Shown piece after piece: positions 8,577 through 17,006 of a stretch of 64,000 nucleotides of DNA. The notes below the pieces were generated by a model, which did no database searches, had not been told where the DNA came from, and saw only the letters and a program-made list of their open reading frames with translations. Position 1 is the stretch's first letter; each line of letters begins with the position of its first letter. The stretch is taken from contig CAKUIM010000008.1 in NCBI GenBank assembly GCA_934660965.1, positions 1 through 64,000 of the forward strand. Direction: 5' to 3'. The stretch is from an uncultured Oscillospiraceae bacterium (GTDB taxonomy: Bacteria > Bacillota > Clostridia > Oscillospirales > Oscillospiraceae). Made by a program: the position numbers and the translations under genes.

Positions 8577-9220
8577 CGGCGGCACAGCGCGGTGATGTCC
8601 GCGTCCCGTCCCAGCACGATCAGCTTGTCCCCCTCGGCCAGAATGCATTCCGCCCCGGGGGAGACGTTGATGTCCTCTCCCCGGCGCACGGCGATGACGT
8701 TCACACTGTACTTCGCCCGCACATCCAGATTCCGGATGGTGTGGGCGGCCCAGCCCCGGGGCAGGTCGATCTCCACAATGCCGTACTCCGGCGAGAGCTC
8801 GATAAAATTCAGCACATTGGAGTGGGCCAGCCCCTGGGCCACCTTGATGCCCATCTCGTGCTCGGGGAAGACCACCCGGTCCGCCCCCAGCTTTTCCAGC
8901 AGCCGCTGGTGGACATGGCTCTGGGCCTTGCACACCACCTGGGGCACTCCCTCCTCCTTCAGGCGCAGGGTAATGAGGGCGCTGCTGCCCACGTCGCTGC
9001 CCACGGCCACCACGGCGCAGTCATAGTCCTTCACGCCCAGGGAGCGCAGCACCTCCGGGTCCCGGCCGTCGCCCACCACCGCGTGGGTCACGGTGTCGGC
9101 CACGTCCTGCACCCGTTCCCGGCTGGAGTCCACCGCAAGCACCTGATGGCCCACCTTGCACAGCTCCCGGGCCACGGCGGTCCCGAAGCGTCCCAATCCG
9201 ATCACAATAAAATTCTTCAT
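8573..9220 (-). CDS. TrkA/KtrA-type potassium uptake regulatory subunit
   Basis: Cytoplasmic gating ring subunit of a Ktr/Trk potassium uptake system. An N-terminal RCK nucleotide-binding domain starts FIVIGLGRFGTAVARELC, the GxGxxG fold. A C-terminal TrkA-C domain (residues about 135-215) ends in ECILAEGDKLIVLGRDADI. The length of 215 aa matches single-RCK KtrA proteins. It sits directly downstream of the membrane subunit gene, separated by 12 bp, and overlaps the methyltransferase start. Confidence 0.93.
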   Translation of the reverse strand: MKNFIVIGLGRFGTAVARELCKVGHQVLAVDSSRERVQDVADTVTHAVVGDGRDPEVLRSLGVKDYDCAVVAVGSDVGSSALITLRLKEEGVPQVVCKAQSHVHQRLLEKLGADRVVFPEHEMGIKVAQGLAHSNVLNFIELSPEYGIVEIDLPRGWAAHTIRNLDVRAKYSVNVIAVRRGEDINVSPGAECILAEGDKLIVLGRDADITALCRR

Positions 9221-9232
9221 CGCAATTTCCCC

Positions 9233-10576
9233 TTATCCGATCATCACACTGGTCTCCGGATACTGGATCCGCTCTGCGGTGCCGCCGCTTAAAAACGCCA
9301 GCGAGAAGGACAGCACCCCCACCCTGCCCAGATACATCATGGCAATGAGCAGCAGATGGGAGAACAAAGACAGCCCCGGCGTGATCCCTGTGGTCAGCCC
9401 CACGGTGGCAATGGCGGAGGCCGCCTCATAGGCCGCCTGCAAAAAGGGCACCGAGTCCGCAAGGGCAATGGCCATAGACGCCGTGAGGAACACAACGCCC
9501 ATGGTCTGCACCAGGGTCAGGGCGGAGAGCACCTGCTTGGGCGGAATCTGCCGGCCCCGGAACACCACCGTCTCCCGGCCCCGCAGCCCCGCGCCCATGG
9601 ACAGCAGCAGCACCCCCAGGGTCACGGTCTTGAGCCCTCCCGCCGTAGAGCCGGAGGAGCCGCCCACCAGCATCAGCAGGATACACCCCGCCGTGGCGGT
9701 GTCGGTGAGCGCTCCCTGGTCGATGGCGTAAAAGCCCGCCGTGCGCAGGGAGGCCGACTGGAAAAAGGCGTTCAAAAGCTTCTGCCACACCGGCATGGGC
9801 CCCAGGGTGGCGGGATTTGCGTACTCCGTGCAGAAGAAAAATACCGTCCCGCCCAGCAGCAGCGCGCCGGTGATCCACAGCACCATCCTGCTGTAGAGGG
9901 AGAGCCTGCGGTAGCTGCGCCGGGTGCGCAGCTCCTCCCACACGAAGAAGCCCAGCCCGCCGCAGATCACCAGCGCCGCCGCCGTGAGCAGCACCACCGG
10001 ATTGCCGCTGTAGCCGGAAAGACTTCCAAGCCCCTCCGGGCCCAGAATGTCAAAGCCGGCGTTGCAGAAGGCGGACACCGACACGAAGATCCCCTTCCAG
10101 ATGGCACCCCAGCCGTAGCGCGGGGCAAAGCAGGCCGCCAGAATGACCGCCCCCGCCCCCTCCAGGGTAAAGGTGATGCACAGGGCGCGGCGCACCACAT
10201 GGGCGGCATCGCTCAGGTCGTTGAGGTTGAAAGCGGACACCATCAGCAGCCGCTGGGAGATGGATGAGCGCTTGCGGATGGCGCTGCTGAGCATGTAGAT
10301 GATGGTCATAAAGCCAAGACCACCCAACTGGATCATCCCCAGGATAACCGCCTGCCCGAAGGGGGACCAGGCCGTCAGGGTGTCGGAGAGCACAAGGCCG
10401 GTGACACAGCTTGCGGAGGTTGCGGTAAAGAAGGCCCGCAGCGCGCCGCAGCACACGCCGTCCGCCGAGGAGGCGGGCAGCATCAGCAGCAGCGCCCCCA
10501 CCAGGATCACCCCGCCGAAGGACAGCGCCACCACCCGGGTGGCCTGCCCGGCAACACCCTTATTCCTGCGCTTCAT
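9233..10576 (-). CDS. TrkH/KtrB-type potassium transporter membrane subunit
   Basis: Potassium-translocating subunit with four pore-loop repeats. Visible filter-like segments include TSASCVTGLVLSDTLT, SAFCNAGFDILG, ASLRTAGFYAID and SAIATVGLTTGITPG. Many hydrophobic helices fit eight to ten membrane spans. I chose the ATG at 10576 because GGGAGGGGAG lies upstream and the protein then begins MKRRNKGVAGQATRV, giving 447 aa as expected. It forms a two-gene potassium uptake unit with the RCK subunit. Confidence 0.93.
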   Translation of the reverse strand: MKRRNKGVAGQATRVVALSFGGVILVGALLLMLPASSADGVCCGALRAFFTATSASCVTGLVLSDTLTAWSPFGQAVILGMIQLGGLGFMTIIYMLSSAIRKRSSISQRLLMVSAFNLNDLSDAAHVVRRALCITFTLEGAGAVILAACFAPRYGWGAIWKGIFVSVSAFCNAGFDILGPEGLGSLSGYSGNPVVLLTAAALVICGGLGFFVWEELRTRRSYRRLSLYSRMVLWITGALLLGGTVFFFCTEYANPATLGPMPVWQKLLNAFFQSASLRTAGFYAIDQGALTDTATAGCILLMLVGGSSGSTAGGLKTVTLGVLLLSMGAGLRGRETVVFRGRQIPPKQVLSALTLVQTMGVVFLTASMAIALADSVPFLQAAYEAASAIATVGLTTGITPGLSLFSHLLLIAMMYLGRVGVLSFSLAFLSGGTAERIQYPETSVMIG

Positions 10577-10872
10577 TGGCAACTCCCCTCCCGCGGCACG
10601 TCCCGGCCGCCGTCCCATCCGTCCCGGGACGGCAAAATTCATTTTTCATCATAAAGCGTAGCCCCCCGCCTTGTCAAGCCGGGATTCCCAATTCTTATTT
10701 ATATGGTAGTGCCGCCGCCCCGGCGCGGCGCACAAAAAGAGCCCCGCCGGTCAACAGCGAAGCCCCTTTCATACGTTTTTCCTGCGGCCGCCACGCTCTC
10801 ATGCCGGGGGCAGGCCGTACATCTCCCAGGGCAGACGGCAGCGCCGTCCATCCGATGGGCCTCGGCCCCGGT
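10577..10872. other. Intergenic region, no gene seen
   Basis: About 296 bases between the potassium transporter start and the zinc-ribbon gene. No convincing gene, RNA or strong promoter was found. Open frames here are short, Arg/Pro-rich and lack ribosome binding sites. Confidence 0.5.
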
Positions 10873-11058
10873 TCAGCCCACCTCCTCGTAGCTCTCCGGC
10901 TCCTCCGGCGGGGCAGAGGTCTCCCCCACCCAGGTGCCGGCGGCGCCGCAGCAGGGGCACGCGCCGAACTCCGGGCGGCCCATATCCGTCAGGTCCGCCT
11001 TAAAGCGCTTGCCGCACTGCGGGCAGACATAGTAAAACCACAGCGTTCCCCAGCTCAT
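10873..11058 (-). CDS. Zinc-ribbon microprotein
   Basis: A 61-aa protein beginning MSWGTLWFYYVCPQCGKRFK. Two CxxC pairs (CPQC and CPCC) form a likely zinc ribbon, followed by an acidic C-terminus. The start at 11058 has a GGAGG seven bases upstream. The longer open frame upstream lacks homology-like features and is rejected. No pathway can be assigned; single zinc ribbons of this kind are common as nucleic-acid or chaperone accessories. Confidence 0.75.
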   Translation of the reverse strand: MSWGTLWFYYVCPQCGKRFKADLTDMGRPEFGACPCCGAAGTWVGETSAPPEEPESYEEVG

Positions 11059-11277
11059 GCTGTCACCTCCGCTTGCCGGCGCACCTGGGCGGGGCTCTCC
11101 GCCCGGGCGCGCAGTTCTTTCCGGCATCACAGCCCCGCGTTTCCAGGCCGCGGCCGCCCTGAGCCGTTTGGGCCAGTATATCACAGAGCCCGAACAAACT
11201 CAACAAAAATCATTTCCCCGGGATAGTTGCCGCTTCCTCCGAATGGGCCCTCCCGCAGCGCGGCGCGGTACGTTTTC

Positions 11278-11306
11278 TTGACACAGCCGCGCCCTTCCGC
11301 TATAAT
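11278..11306 (+). promoter_or_regulatory. Consensus sigma-70 promoter of the sigma-54 activator gene
   Basis: TTGACA (11278-11283), exactly 17 bases, then TATAAT (11301-11306): both hexamers are perfect. It lies 46 bp upstream of the regulator start codon. Confidence 0.9.
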
Positions 11307-11319
11307 CAGAGACAGTCCT

Positions 11320-11335
11320 GCTGCAAAAACGCAGC
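11320..11335 (+). promoter_or_regulatory. Putative operator GCTGC-N6-GCAGC (autoregulation)
   Basis: GCTGC AAAAAC GCAGC begins about 13 bases after the -10 hexamer, inside the 5' leader. The same palindrome with the same spacing occurs at 12765-12780 and 12846-12861, upstream of the sigma-54 promoter. A site here would let the activator block its own transcription. Confidence 0.65.
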
Positions 11336-11352
11336 ATCCAGGAGGTGTTCCT

Positions 11353-12759
11353 ATGGCACAGCCCCCGATCCTTAACGGCTTCGGCCTGTTCGGCAGCCTG
11401 CAGGAGGCCTACGACCGGCTGCGGGATATTGTTGACAGCTCCCACGACGGCATTTTCATCACCGATGGGCAGGCGAACACCCTGTGGGTCAACCCGGCTT
11501 ACCTCTCCATCAGCGGCCTGCAGGAGGCCGATGTATTGGGCAAGAACATGTGGGACCTGGAGAAAAGCGGCATCGTCAGCCGGTCCGGCACCATTCTGGC
11601 GATCGCGCAGCGCAAGCCGGTGACGCTGGAGCAGACCTTCCGCACGGGCAAGCGCGCGCTCATTACATCTACCCCCAGCTTCGGCGACCAGGGCGACATA
11701 AAAATGGTGGTCACAAACGTCCGGGATATGACGGAGTTTTACGACCTGCAGGAGAGATATCAGGAAACGGAGGAGCGCTACCAGACGGAGATAGAGCTCG
11801 CCCGGCGGCAGGTGCTGTCCGGATCGGAGCTCATCGCCGCCGACCCCAATACCATCGCGGTGCTGCGGCAGGTGGACAGGGTCGCCATGCTGGACGCCAC
11901 CGTGCTCCTCACCGGAGAGACCGGCGTCGGCAAGGAAAAATTTGCCCAGTATATCTATAAGTGCAGCCCCCGCCGAGAGGAACGGTTCATCACTGTAAAC
12001 TGCGGCGCCATTCCCCCTACGCTCATCGAGAGCGAGCTGTTCGGCTACGAAAAGGGCGCTTTTACCGGAGCCGTACGGGATAAAATGGGCATTTTCGAGC
12101 TGGCGGACAAGGGCACCATCTTTCTCGACGAGATCGGCGAGCTGCCTCTGGATATGCAGGTGAAGCTGCTGCGCGTCCTTCAGGAGCGGCACATCCAGCG
12201 CATCGGCGGCAGCAAGAGCATCCCCGTTGACCTGCGGGTGATCGCGGCGACCAACCGCGATCTGGAAAAAATGGTGAAAAGCAAGACGTTCCGGGAGGAT
12301 CTGTACTACCGGCTCAACGTGGTCCCCATTACGATCCCGCCCCTGCGGGACCGCCCCGGGGACATTGTGCCCTTTGCGTATACATTTCTTCAGGAGCTCA
12401 ACAAAAAGTATAATTTCCAAAAGCACTTCTCCCCCTCCGCCCTGCGGGCCATGGAGGCCTACGACTGGCCGGGAAATGTGCGCGAGCTGAAAAACGTGGT
12501 GGAGCGCATGGTCATCCTCAGCCAGGATGACCTGATCCGCGCCTCCGAGCTGCCCTTCCAGCCCCAGCGCTCCGCACCGCGCCCCGGCGGCAGCGGGCCT
12601 GTTGATCTGAAACTGGAGGTCGCCCGCCTGGAGGACCAATATATCCGGCAGGCCTACGAAAAGTACAAGAACGTCCGGGACGCCGCCGCAAGCCTGGGAA
12701 TGGATTCCTCCACATTCGTGCGCAAAAGGAGAAGATGCGCGGAGCTGCTGCAAAAATGA
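11353..12759 (+). CDS. PAS-AAA-Fis sigma-54-dependent transcriptional activator
   Basis: Enhancer-binding protein that opens sigma-54 promoters by ATP hydrolysis. A PAS sensor spans residues about 22-130 (DIVDSSHDGIFITDGQ). The AAA+ domain has Walker A GETGVGKE (188-195), the sigma-54 contact loop GAFTGA (235-240) and Walker B GTIFLDEIGEL. A helix-turn-helix lies at the C-terminus (DAAASLGMDSSTFVRKRR). Start ATG 11353 follows GGAGG. The gene directly precedes a -24/-12 promoter and the 4-hydroxybutyrate operon, which it most likely controls. The PAS ligand is unknown. Confidence 0.95.
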   Translation: MAQPPILNGFGLFGSLQEAYDRLRDIVDSSHDGIFITDGQANTLWVNPAYLSISGLQEADVLGKNMWDLEKSGIVSRSGTILAIAQRKPVTLEQTFRTGKRALITSTPSFGDQGDIKMVVTNVRDMTEFYDLQERYQETEERYQTEIELARRQVLSGSELIAADPNTIAVLRQVDRVAMLDATVLLTGETGVGKEKFAQYIYKCSPRREERFITVNCGAIPPTLIESELFGYEKGAFTGAVRDKMGIFELADKGTIFLDEIGELPLDMQVKLLRVLQERHIQRIGGSKSIPVDLRVIAATNRDLEKMVKSKTFREDLYYRLNVVPITIPPLRDRPGDIVPFAYTFLQELNKKYNFQKHFSPSALRAMEAYDWPGNVRELKNVVERMVILSQDDLIRASELPFQPQRSAPRPGGSGPVDLKLEVARLEDQYIRQAYEKYKNVRDAAASLGMDSSTFVRKRRRCAELLQK

Positions 12760-12781
12760 AACGCGCTGCATTTTTGCAGCA
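12746..12781 (+). promoter_or_regulatory. Inverted repeat with UAS-like palindrome
   Basis: Thirteen-base arms at 12746-12758 and 12769-12781 overlap the regulator's stop codon. Nested inside is GCTGC-ATTTTT-GCAGC (12765-12780), the same palindrome as in the regulator leader. No T-run follows, so it is a better enhancer site than terminator. It lies about 165 bp upstream of the -24/-12 promoter, a normal distance for a sigma-54 activator site. Confidence 0.65.
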
Positions 12782-12833
12782 AATCCCCGGCAATCCGCTG
12801 TGTGAGCCGCTTTTTCTTTCACGGAAAGCTCCA

Positions 12834-12883
12834 GCCCGCCGTTCTGCTGCGATTTTGCAGCAGAACGGCGGGCTTTTTCTTTT
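12834..12883 (+). terminator. Terminator of the activator gene with embedded UAS-like palindrome
   Basis: A perfect 17-bp stem (12834-12850 with 12857-12873) with a 6-base loop is followed by TTTTTCTTTT, a strong intrinsic terminator. The top of the stem is GCTGC-GATTTT-GCAGC, identical in form to the two other sites, so the DNA may double as a second activator-binding site about 85 bp upstream of the sigma-54 promoter. Confidence 0.8.
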
Positions 12884-12937
12884 GCGGCAGCAGGCAGGAA
12901 GCCTTGAAAATACACTGTTTTTTCAGCTTTTTTAAGT

Positions 12938-12953
12938 TGGCACGAACCTTGCT
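12938..12953 (+). promoter_or_regulatory. Sigma-54 (-24/-12) promoter
   Basis: TGGCACG-AACC-TTGCT at 12938-12953 matches the sigma-54 consensus TGGCACG-N4-TTGCW without mismatch. It lies 90 bp upstream of the first gene of the 4-hydroxybutyrate operon and directly downstream of a sigma-54 activator gene. Confidence 0.93.
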
Positions 12954-13043
12954 TTATACATGTGCAGGACACCTGGTTTACCGGCACGGGGGGAAGGGCC
13001 CTCTCCCCGCATCAACCAACACGAAAAAAAGAGAGGTATCACT

Positions 13044-15167
13044 ATGGAACAACTCAAAGCTCCCCATACCCCTGTCAAGTGGAAGGCATCGGCCATCACT
13101 CTGGTGGTTTGCCTGCTGGTGATGATTGTCACGTCCGCCATCGGCCACGGCATCCAGACCGGTCATGGCGCTGTGCGTACCGAAACGCTCACCTTTACCA
13201 CCGATGTAGGCGCGTCCAGCCACGCCAAGCTCTATATCCCCAGCACCGCCACCGCGCAGACCCCTGCCCCCGCCGTTCTCCTCTGCCACGGCTACACCGC
13301 CTCCCTGGACGCCATGGAGCCCAACGCCATCGAGCTCTCCCGCCGGGGCTATGTGGTCATGGCGCTGGATCTGTACGGCCACGGCGAGACCACCCTTCCC
13401 CCCGACGGCTACAGCCAGGCGGAAATGGGCAATATTCCCAACTATGCCCCCGATCTCGGCACCTACTCCGCCCTCCAGGAATTTGCCAAGCTGGACTATG
13501 TTGACCTGACCAAGATCGGCATGCTGGGGCACTCCATGGGCACCGCCGCCATTCAGGAGGGCGCATACCTTGCCTACGCCAAGTGGCAGGCCGCCTACGC
13601 CGCTGCTTACAGCGAGGCCCAGGCCGCCGGCCAGGACGAGACCACTGCGGGCTACACCGCCTATGCCGCCGCGATGAACGCGGGCATCGTGCTGCCCGGC
13701 TCCATGGTTCTGACCGGCTACAACTACAATGTCCGCAACATCAACGACCTGACCTACATCGGCGTCACCGCCGACAACGGCGTATTCCCGCTGTATGCCG
13801 CCCCGGTGAATATGTGTACCATCCAGGGCACGCACGACGAATTTTCCGGCCTGCTGTGGGGCGTGGAGGACTCGAGCCAGTACACCAGCAGCTTCAAGTT
13901 CGCCTACGGCACCGGCGGCGCCCTCAACGTGGCCTCCGGGACCTACTTTATGTATGGCGATACATCCGCCACTCCCCTGACCCGGGATGAGGCCGTCGCG
14001 GCCGCCGCTTCCGCCGCCCTGACGATGACGCCCATTCGCGCGGCCTATTCCTTTGACGGCACCCACTCCGACACCTACTATGATGAAACCGCCATCGGCT
14101 ACGGCATTGAGTTCCTGGATATCACCCTGCGCGGCGGCGAGACCACCATCGCCCCCACCGAGCAGGTCTGGCACGGCCGGGCCGCCTGCGGCCTCATCGG
14201 CCTGATCGCCACGCTGGTCGCCTTTGCGGCGCTGGCGCTCACCCTGCTGCGGGTCCCCTTCTTCTCCACCATCGTGCGGCCCGAGGTCCCGTCCATGAGC
14301 ACCGTCCAGGGCGGGAAGGGCGCGCTGAAGTACGCCGTGCTCTACATCATCTTCCTGCTGCCCGCTCCCCTGCTTTACTACTGGCTGGTGGGCTATCCCT
14401 ACTACATGCAGCCCCAGTGGTTCAAGTTCCTGACGAAGTTTATGCCCAACCACTTCTTCAACATGGCGCCCATGAACTCCCTGATGCTGTTCAACTGTGT
14501 GGTGGGCGTGGTGTTCCTGGCGCTCTATCTGCTGGTATTCTTCCTCATCGCCAAAAAGGCCGGCGCAACCTTTGAAAGCACCGGACTGAAGCTGCCCGTT
14601 GCGCAGGTGCTCAAGAGCCTGCTGCTGGCTGTGATCTCCTTCGGCGGCATTTACGCCGTGGTGTACGCCTGCTCCCACCTCTCCGGCACCAATTTCTCCT
14701 TCTTCAAGTTCAACATTATGCCCATGAACGCCGCTCACTGGGTCGCTTTCTTTAAGTATCTCCCCGTCTGGCTTCTGTTCTTCCTGCTGGTGGACGTGAT
14801 CTACAACTCTCTCACCCGGATCAACAACGCCCCCGCCTGGGTCAGCTACCTGCTCATCGCCGTGGTCTCCTGCGGCGGCCTGGCCGTGATGTTTGCCTTT
14901 GACTACGGAAAGCTGTTCGCCACCGGCGTGCGCGGCATCCCCTACATCCCCGGCACTACCTCCGCTCAGTGGCTGTCCACCGTCGGCATGTCCTTCCCCA
15001 CCGCGCTGGCCGGCATTATGCTCTTTGGGCTGCTGTTCATTCTGCCCATTACCGCCGTGATGAGCCGCGTGTGCACCAAGAAGAGCGGCACCGTGTGGCT
15101 GGGCGGGTTCCTCACCGCGTTCATCACCCTGACCTTCACCATCTCCCATATGGTGACCTCCATCTGA
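13044..15167 (+). CDS. Membrane-anchored alpha/beta hydrolase fused to a polytopic membrane domain
   Basis: A 707-aa protein and first gene of the sigma-54 operon. One N-terminal membrane helix (residues 15-34) precedes an alpha/beta hydrolase domain, which probably lies outside the membrane. Its motifs are LLCHGY (79-84), the nucleophile elbow GHSMG (Ser164), a likely acid in GTHDEF (Asp265) and a likely His in DGTHSD (His341). From about residue 380, roughly eight further membrane helices follow. The substrate is unknown; hydrolysis or uptake of an ester, lactone or peptide precursor of 4-hydroxybutyrate is only an inference from its neighbours. RBS GAGAGG supports the start. Confidence 0.88.
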   Translation: MEQLKAPHTPVKWKASAITLVVCLLVMIVTSAIGHGIQTGHGAVRTETLTFTTDVGASSHAKLYIPSTATAQTPAPAVLLCHGYTASLDAMEPNAIELSRRGYVVMALDLYGHGETTLPPDGYSQAEMGNIPNYAPDLGTYSALQEFAKLDYVDLTKIGMLGHSMGTAAIQEGAYLAYAKWQAAYAAAYSEAQAAGQDETTAGYTAYAAAMNAGIVLPGSMVLTGYNYNVRNINDLTYIGVTADNGVFPLYAAPVNMCTIQGTHDEFSGLLWGVEDSSQYTSSFKFAYGTGGALNVASGTYFMYGDTSATPLTRDEAVAAAASAALTMTPIRAAYSFDGTHSDTYYDETAIGYGIEFLDITLRGGETTIAPTEQVWHGRAACGLIGLIATLVAFAALALTLLRVPFFSTIVRPEVPSMSTVQGGKGALKYAVLYIIFLLPAPLLYYWLVGYPYYMQPQWFKFLTKFMPNHFFNMAPMNSLMLFNCVVGVVFLALYLLVFFLIAKKAGATFESTGLKLPVAQVLKSLLLAVISFGGIYAVVYACSHLSGTNFSFFKFNIMPMNAAHWVAFFKYLPVWLLFFLLVDVIYNSLTRINNAPAWVSYLLIAVVSCGGLAVMFAFDYGKLFATGVRGIPYIPGTTSAQWLSTVGMSFPTALAGIMLFGLLFILPITAVMSRVCTKKSGTVWLGGFLTAFITLTFTISHMVTSI

Positions 15168-15215
15168 CCTTCCGGGCCGGGCCCCCAACCTCTGATTTTG
15201 AAAGGAAGTAATGTT

Positions 15216-16667
15216 ATGTCTCTCATGACCGGCGAACAGTATATCGAGTCCATCCGCAAGCTGAACATGCAGGTGTATATGTTCGGGAAAAAGGTGGAAA
15301 GCCCCGTGGACGACCCCATTCTGCGCCCCTCCCTGAACAGTGTTCGCATGACCTATGACCTGGCCCAGATGCCCGAGTATCAGGACCTGATGACCGCGGT
15401 CTCTCCCTACACCGGCGAACGTGTGAACCGCTTCACCCACATCCACCAGTCCACCGGCGACCTCATCAAGAAGGTCAAAATGCAGCGTCTGCTGGGTCAG
15501 CAGACCGCAGCCTGCTTCCAGCGCTGCGTGGGCATGGACGCCTTCAACGCCGTATTCTCCACCACCTACGAGACCGACAAGAAGTACGGCACCGCCTACC
15601 ACGAGAATTTCAGGAAATTTATGGTGTACTGCCAGCAGAACGACCTCACCGTGGACGGCGCCATGACCGACCCCAAGGGCGACCGCTCCAAGGCGCCCCA
15701 TCAGCAGAGCGATCCGGATATGTTCCTGCATGTGGTAGAGCGCCGGAGCGACGGCATTGTGGTCCGCGGCGCCAAGGCCCATCAGACCGGCGCCCTCAAC
15801 AGCCACGAGATCATCATTATGCCCACCATCTCCATGGGCCCCGACGATAGGGATTATGCCGTGTCCTTCGCCGTGCCCATTGACAGCGAAGGCATCTTCA
15901 TGATCATCGGCCGCCAGAGCTGCGACACCCGCAAGCGGGAGGGCAGCGAGATGGACGTGGGCAACGCCGAGTTCGGCGGCGTGGAGGCGCTGGTGGTCTT
16001 TGACGACGTGTTCGTCCCCAACGACCGCATTTTCCTCAACGGCGAGAGCGAGTTTGCCGGCATGATGGTAGAGCGCTTCGCCGGCTATCACCGTCAGAGC
16101 TACGGCGGGTGCAAGGTGGGTGTGGGCGATGTGCTCATCGGCGCCGCCGCCGTGGCCGCCGACTACAACGGCGCCGCCAAGGCCAGCCACATCAAGGATA
16201 AGCTCATCGAGATGACCCACCTCAACGAGACTCTTTATTGCTGCGGCATCGCCTGCTCCGCCGAGGGCCACCCCACCGAGAGCGGCAACTACATCATCGA
16301 CCTGCTGCTGGCCAACGTCTGCAAGCAGAATGTCACCCGCTATCCCTACGAGATCGCCCGCCTGGCCGAGGACATTGCCGGCGGCCTGATGGTCACGGCC
16401 CCCTCCGAGGCCGACCTGCGGGACGAGAAGCTGGGCGCCTATGTAGAGAAGTACCTCAAGGGTGTGGACGGGGTCTCCACAGAGAACCGCCTGCGCATCC
16501 TGCGGCTCATCGAGAACCTCACGTTGGGCACCGCCGCCGTGGGCTACCGCACCGAGTCCCTCCACGGCGCGGGCTCTCCCCAGGCCCAGCGCATTATGAT
16601 CGCCCGCCAGGGCAATCTGCCCCACAAGAAGGAGCTTGCCAAAAAGATCGCGCATATCAAGGAATAA
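15216..16667 (+). CDS. abfD: 4-hydroxybutyryl-CoA dehydratase / vinylacetyl-CoA isomerase
   Basis: Flavin and [4Fe-4S] enzyme that dehydrates 4-hydroxybutyryl-CoA to crotonyl-CoA, feeding butyrate formation. The cluster ligands of the Clostridium aminobutyricum enzyme are conserved. CFQRC gives Cys100 and Cys104, and HRQSYGGC gives the His and Cys seven residues apart. The 483-aa length matches the family. Start ATG 15216 follows AAAGGAAG. It is the second gene of the operon; AbfT at the end supplies its CoA thioester substrate. Confidence 0.96.
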   Translation: MSLMTGEQYIESIRKLNMQVYMFGKKVESPVDDPILRPSLNSVRMTYDLAQMPEYQDLMTAVSPYTGERVNRFTHIHQSTGDLIKKVKMQRLLGQQTAACFQRCVGMDAFNAVFSTTYETDKKYGTAYHENFRKFMVYCQQNDLTVDGAMTDPKGDRSKAPHQQSDPDMFLHVVERRSDGIVVRGAKAHQTGALNSHEIIIMPTISMGPDDRDYAVSFAVPIDSEGIFMIIGRQSCDTRKREGSEMDVGNAEFGGVEALVVFDDVFVPNDRIFLNGESEFAGMMVERFAGYHRQSYGGCKVGVGDVLIGAAAVAADYNGAAKASHIKDKLIEMTHLNETLYCCGIACSAEGHPTESGNYIIDLLLANVCKQNVTRYPYEIARLAEDIAGGLMVTAPSEADLRDEKLGAYVEKYLKGVDGVSTENRLRILRLIENLTLGTAAVGYRTESLHGAGSPQAQRIMIARQGNLPHKKELAKKIAHIKE

Positions 16668-16682
16668 TTTTCTGTGTGTCGT

Positions 16683-16711
16683 CCCCCGCCCGGCTGCTTG
16701 CCGGGCGGGGG
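16683..16711 (+). other. Strong GC hairpin between abfD and the NifU-like gene
   Basis: Perfect 11-bp stem (16683-16693 with 16701-16711) and 7-base loop, with no U-run. It is more likely to set mRNA stability or damp expression of the downstream genes than to terminate. Confidence 0.55.
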
Positions 16712-16730
16712 CGCGGAAAGGAGTATTACC

Positions 16731-17006
16731 GTGCTGGAACGGATCGAACGGGTGCTGGAAGAGGAAGTGCGGCCGCAGCTGGCCCTCCACGGCGGCGGCA
16801 TCCAGTCTTTATCCTGCGAGGACGGCGTCTATCGTTTTCGTCTCACCGGCCAGTGCGCCGGCTGTCCCTCTGCCTATCTCACCACCGAGGCAGTCATCGA
16901 AGAGACGCTGCGCACCTCCATCCCGGAGCTGAAGGAGATCGTACTGGTGCAGGGGGTCAGCGAGGATCTGCTGGAGCAGGCCCGGGCCATCCTGCGCCAT
17001 GGCTGA
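16731..17006 (+). CDS. NifU C-terminal-domain (Nfu-type) Fe-S scaffold protein
   Basis: A 91-aa stand-alone NifU-like domain, an iron-sulfur cluster carrier. It begins at GTG 16731 after AAAGGAG. The motif LTGQCAGCPSAYLT contains the CxxC that bridges a cluster between two subunits, and the helix-strand pattern (RIERVLEEEVRPQLALHGGGIQ) is typical. Its position directly after abfD suggests a dedicated role in supplying the dehydratase cluster; this is inferred. Confidence 0.88.
   Translation: MLERIERVLEEEVRPQLALHGGGIQSLSCEDGVYRFRLTGQCAGCPSAYLTTEAVIEETLRTSIPELKEIVLVQGVSEDLLEQARAILRHG

Noticed and set aside
12978..16790. A 1270-codon open frame on the minus strand opposite the abf operon
   Set aside because: It mirrors the codons of the plus-strand hydrolase and abfD, is dominated by Gly/His/Val/Ala repeats and has no ribosome site. 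High GC at third positions suppresses stops on the opposite strand.
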